Assembly: GCF_000002595.2 (NCBI RefSeq) | Contig: NC_057013.1 | Coordinates: forward strand, 6,472,159 to 6,536,158 | DNA length: 64,000 bases | DNA from: Chlamydomonas reinhardtii | Taxonomy: Eukaryota > Chlorophyta > Chlorophyceae > Chlamydomonadales > Chlamydomonadaceae | Direction: 5' to 3' | Part shown: positions 61,238 to 64,000 of the stretch, piece after piece | Layout of the letters: each line of letters begins with the position of its first letter | How positions within the stretch are numbered: the stretch's first letter is position 1 | Translations under genes and position numbers: made by a program | Notes under the pieces: generated by a model | Told to the model about the DNA's origin: nothing | The model's database searches: none | Seen by the model: only the letters and a program-made list of their open reading frames with translations

Positions 61238-61478
61238 TATTGGCGAGTTCATTCAGAAGCTCCAGCTGGCGACCTTCCGAACTGGCGAAAATGACCGAGC
61301 GCTCTGCAGTTGTGATTTGGGTAATCGCTCGGGCGGCGGCCAGCGTCCACTTGGCATCCTTCTTAAACTTCTCTGAGAGAGTGGCGACAAGTTTGCCTGC
61401 CTGAATCAGCTGCTCCATTTCCGCCTGCGCAGTCGCTGACTCTTCGCTGGCTTGTCCAGCTCTGGCGTTAGGCAGCAT
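61238..61478 (-). CDS. Candidate first exon of an unknown minus-strand gene
   Basis: From ATG at 61478 the frame reads MLPNARAGQASEESATAQAE, then MEQLIQAGKLVATLSEKFKK and RAITQITTAERSVIFASSEG, up to LLNELAN and a good gtaagc donor at 61237. Composition is Ala/Glu/Lys-rich and helical, unlike random frames here. No family recognised and no second exon found. Confidence 0.4.
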
Positions 61479-61484
61479 AATGGC

Positions 61485-61535
61485 CTCGGCAGAACTCGGC
61501 AGAACTCGGCAGAACTCGGCAGAACCGGCAGAACC
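61485..61535. repeat. 10-bp tandem repeat AGAACTCGGC
   Basis: Four near-perfect copies followed by two decayed ones, just upstream of the candidate exon at 61238-61478, so within its leader or promoter. Confidence 0.92.
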
Positions 61536-62348
61536 GGCTCAGAACCTACTCAAACATCACTTTGTTAGGGCAAGACAGATGTTGCCACATGTGTACGCAA
61601 GGACGCTTGATGCAATGTTTGACGCTTGCAGTCGACAGTCGAGCAAAAGCCCTTTGGGTATGATTGGGCATTCTTTCGACCTTGGCGAGTTCCACCTCCG
61701 TTTGCATATATCATTAATTCAGCTAACATACTTTGCACATCCTGGCCCTTTAGTGCCACAAGCTGTTGCCAAGCACAAGGATGGCCCTAGCGCGCTCCCT
61801 TCGCGCCATGTCATGTTCCGAACCACTTCTAAGTTCTGCTCCACTCGCTGCTGCAAATGTCAGCGTTGCTGAGCAACCACTGTTCTTGCGGTCGCGGGAG
61901 CAGGCCACACAGCAACTATACAGCAATTCTCGCTATCCATGTTTCGACACATTCTCAGGCCATCATGGCACAGCTGGCTTTGCTTTTTTGCAGCAAGCCC
62001 GCGGCAAGCAGCAAACATCTGTCACGGCCCTTATACAAGCAGCCCTTTTGCATAATCAGCCAATGGCCTCCTGCATGTCGCGTGGTTTTCTGGCCATGTT
62101 GCCTGTGACAGCAGTGGCATCGGTCGGCGATGCGGGCACCGACGACGCGTCCGGCTCCGCGGCCGATGGAGTTGCTGGACGGGCCGCTGGTTCTGCTAGT
62201 GGCGTTGCAGGCGGGGCGTCTGGCCCGTCAGCGGCAGGGGAGGATGGGGACGGCAGCTGGTTAGTGGGGTTGGGGTGGTCAGGGTGTCCAGGGGATCGGT
62301 GGGATGCGTTCGACGTGCCGTACCCTTCTTCCTGCCCCTCCCGTGTAG
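61536..62348. other. Region left of the Cys-rich gene
   Basis: Plus strand is open from 61766 to beyond 62250 with an Ala/Gly/Ser/Asp-rich end (about 62110-62260) that looks like a low-complexity exon. It may be the preceding exon of the gene at 62349, but I could not place a donor that keeps frame. Confidence 0.4.
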
Positions 62349-64000
62349 GATTACTGCTCGGACTTCATTGTGAAGTTCTCAACGGAGATTATGGATAAAT
62401 ACATGCCGAAGAAGGGGGCCAGCGCGGATGAGAAGAAGAAGATCATGGCAACCTGGGCGCAGATGTACTGGGTACGTGCTGCCACCATAGGGCTCATGGG
62501 CTTTAGACGGGCAAGGAAGAGCACAGTCTATCTGTATACGTAGCTACAAGGACTGAGCTGGTGCTGAACATTGCTGGAGCCTGACACACCCAAAACTGCC
62601 GCTGCTTGTCATCCCAGGCAGTCCCCGACGCCATGCTGGTTGCCGCGCGGAAAGCCCTCTCCTTCAGCCCTGACCTCGTCCGCTTCTCAGGCACCAAGAT
62701 CTACTTCATCGCTTGGGACCCATTCTACCCGTACCAGCTGCTGGACCTGTATGGCAAGGCTATGCCGCCGTGCCCAAACTGCTACAGTAAGGGGAAGGGC
62801 AGCGAGCTGGCCCGGGCGGCGGCGGCAGCGGCGCACGTGAACTGTAGCGGCTGGGCGCAGAAGCCACGGCGGTTTGTGGACATGGACCAATACCACTACG
62901 GTACGTGAGGGGTCGCCAGTATCGCTGCTCTGCAAGCAAGAGCGGCGGCCAGGCTAAGGGCTGTGGACGTGAATTTATTTCATCGGGGCTCGCGACGGGT
63001 GGGCGGCGGTGCGGGCGAGCAGGCAATTTATGGGCTTGGCTTCTTGGGGGTGGCTGGGCAGGCGGATAACGGTGGGCGGGCGGTGGTGTTGTGCACTGGT
63101 GTGTTTCAGGAGCAGCTGTTGCAGCTGTTGCAGCCACCTTCTCACGCGCCGGGGGGGGGGCAGGCGGTGCGGCAAGCAGTGGCGGTGCGCTGAGTGGCCC
63201 GCCCCACCAGCTCCACGCTTTACGCCTGCAATTGGGCAGCCAGCTCGGCGCGGTGGCGGCGGGAGGGCAGGCGGCGGCGGCATCGCAAGCGGCAGCACAG
63301 GCGGCGGCGCAGGCAGCGGTACAGGCGGCGGCGCAGGCACAGGCAGCGGCACAGGCGGCGGCGCAGGCAGCGGCACAGGTGGCGGCACAGGCGGCGGCAG
63401 CGTGGCCACAGCTGTTGCAGCCACCGCCGGGTGCGGCAGGCGGGGCGGCGAGCAGTGGCGGTGCGCTGAGTGGCCCGCCCGACCAGCTACAGGCTTTGCG
63501 CCTGCAAGTGGACGGCCAGCTCGGCGCGGCGGTGATGTCCGGGGGGTGTAGGCTGGCAGCGGCACAGCTGCCAATGCCGAGTGCAGGCCTGGTGGTGGCT
63601 GCGGCGGTTACACGCGGCAGAGCCAACGGCAAGCGGCCCGCCCCCTTCCACGCAGCCGAGCGAGGAGGAGCCGAGCGGGGAGCCACCACGCAAGTGCACG
63701 GCTGGTCGGCCGGTTGGCTCAACGGACCAACGGAAACGGCGCTGCAAGGAGTGCATGAAAGCGGGCTTCGACCATACGCACCACTGGAGAACCGCCAGCG
63801 AGTGCGTGAGCACGTGCAACGACTGCAGAAGCAAGGGCAAGAAGCTGCTCACAGGTGATGGCATCTGCACCAGCTGTGCGCGGCAGCGGTGGTGGAAGTG
63901 CGCACAGTGCTCCAAGCAGTCGGGGCGGCAGGTGATCAGGGCGTGTGCTGGGTCTGCCAGACCAGGCGCAAGAAGTCAGGAGGCAAGTGGCTGTATATTG
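62349..64000 (+). CDS. Cys-rich protein resembling KDZ-transposon/HMGXB3-type proteins, partial
   Basis: Exons 62349-62471 and 62618-62900 join in frame, a third starts at 63110, and another probably at 63656; the gene runs off the window and its start is not found. Exon 1 here: DYCSDFIVKFSTEIMDKYMP then ADEKKKIMATWAQMYW. Exon 2: KIYFIAWDPFYPYQLLDLYG, PPCPNCYSKGKGS, NCSGWAQKPRRFVDMDQYHY. The C-P-x-C, a Trp and PRR-V-D-D-YHY spacing recall the zinc-ribbon-like domain (DUF6729) next to KDZ transposases and in HMGXB3. Exon 3 is an Ala/Gln repeat. The block from 63656 carries GRPVGSTDQRKRRCKECMKA, HTHHW and repeated C-x2-C pairs, a zinc-binding region. Whether this is an active transposon, a domesticated gene or a decaying copy cannot be judged. 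Donor of exon 3 and the final junctions are unresolved. Confidence 0.5.
63270..63410 (+). repeat. Coding minisatellite (GCG GCA CAG GCG type)
   Basis: Repeats of about 12 bp encoding AAAQ units inside the Cys-rich gene. The block is flanked by two copies of a 90-bp segment (63165-63250 and 63431-63520) encoding GGALSGPPxQLxALRLQ. Confidence 0.9.

Overview
The window looks like nuclear DNA of a volvocine green alga (Chlamydomonas or a close relative). It is GC-rich and has many short introns with gtgag/gtggg donors and cag acceptors. It carries long (CA)n tracts and Ala/Gly/Gln-rich coding inserts. The gene set is plant-and-flagellate: an SnRK2 kinase, a thylakoid-lumen FKBP, a serine acetyltransferase with an organelle presequence, and an EF-hand protein of ciliary type. 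I read no viral genome, CRISPR array, rRNA or convincing tRNA. Exon chains below were built by hand; almost every chain keeps frame across all junctions, which is the main internal check.

Layout: 34-4635 (+) is the 3' part of nucleoporin ALADIN. 8481-12695 (-) is an SnRK2 kinase, convergent with it across about 3.8 kb of non-coding DNA. 13615-14471 is a 5'-truncated LINE with an 11-bp target duplication. 14637-18636 (-) is a conserved helix-hairpin-helix protein of unknown function, divergent from 19032-23750 (+), a PHIP1/nucleolin-like protein with three RRMs, the last two almost identical. 26451-27862 (-) is a plastid-type VOC/glyoxalase protein. 29089-29688 is a broken partial copy of the oxygenase gene at 41.7-44.9 kb. 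30350-34896 (+) is TFIIH subunit p62/Tfb1. 35391-37844 (-) is an alpha/beta hydrolase. 38606-40593 (+) is an EF-hand ciliary-type protein. 41745-44909 (-) is a 2-oxoglutarate/Fe(II) dioxygenase. 45644-47581 (+) is serine O-acetyltransferase. 50066-52336 (+) is a two-domain USP-like protein whose 5' end I could not find. 53988-56167 (-) is a lumenal FKBP.

From 56.2 to 61.2 kb there is a repeat-rich stretch: a second LINE copy with a 10-bp target duplication, two further diverged repeat pairs, and an orphan 338-codon reading frame. The right edge (62349 to the window end) holds part of a Cys-rich gene resembling proteins of the KDZ-transposon/HMGXB3 type.

The genes are housekeeping loci with no shared pathway: nuclear pore, stress kinase, rRNA/RNA binding, transcription/repair, Cys synthesis, lumen folding. 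No operon-like logic is seen. The most notable observations are exon-restricted homogenisation of the tandem RRMs together with one missing intron, a GC-AG intron in the oxygenase, the small duplicated exon-like repeat near ALADIN, the well-conserved but uncharacterised HhH protein, and the Cys-rich gene at the right edge. I did not find a clearly new multi-gene system.
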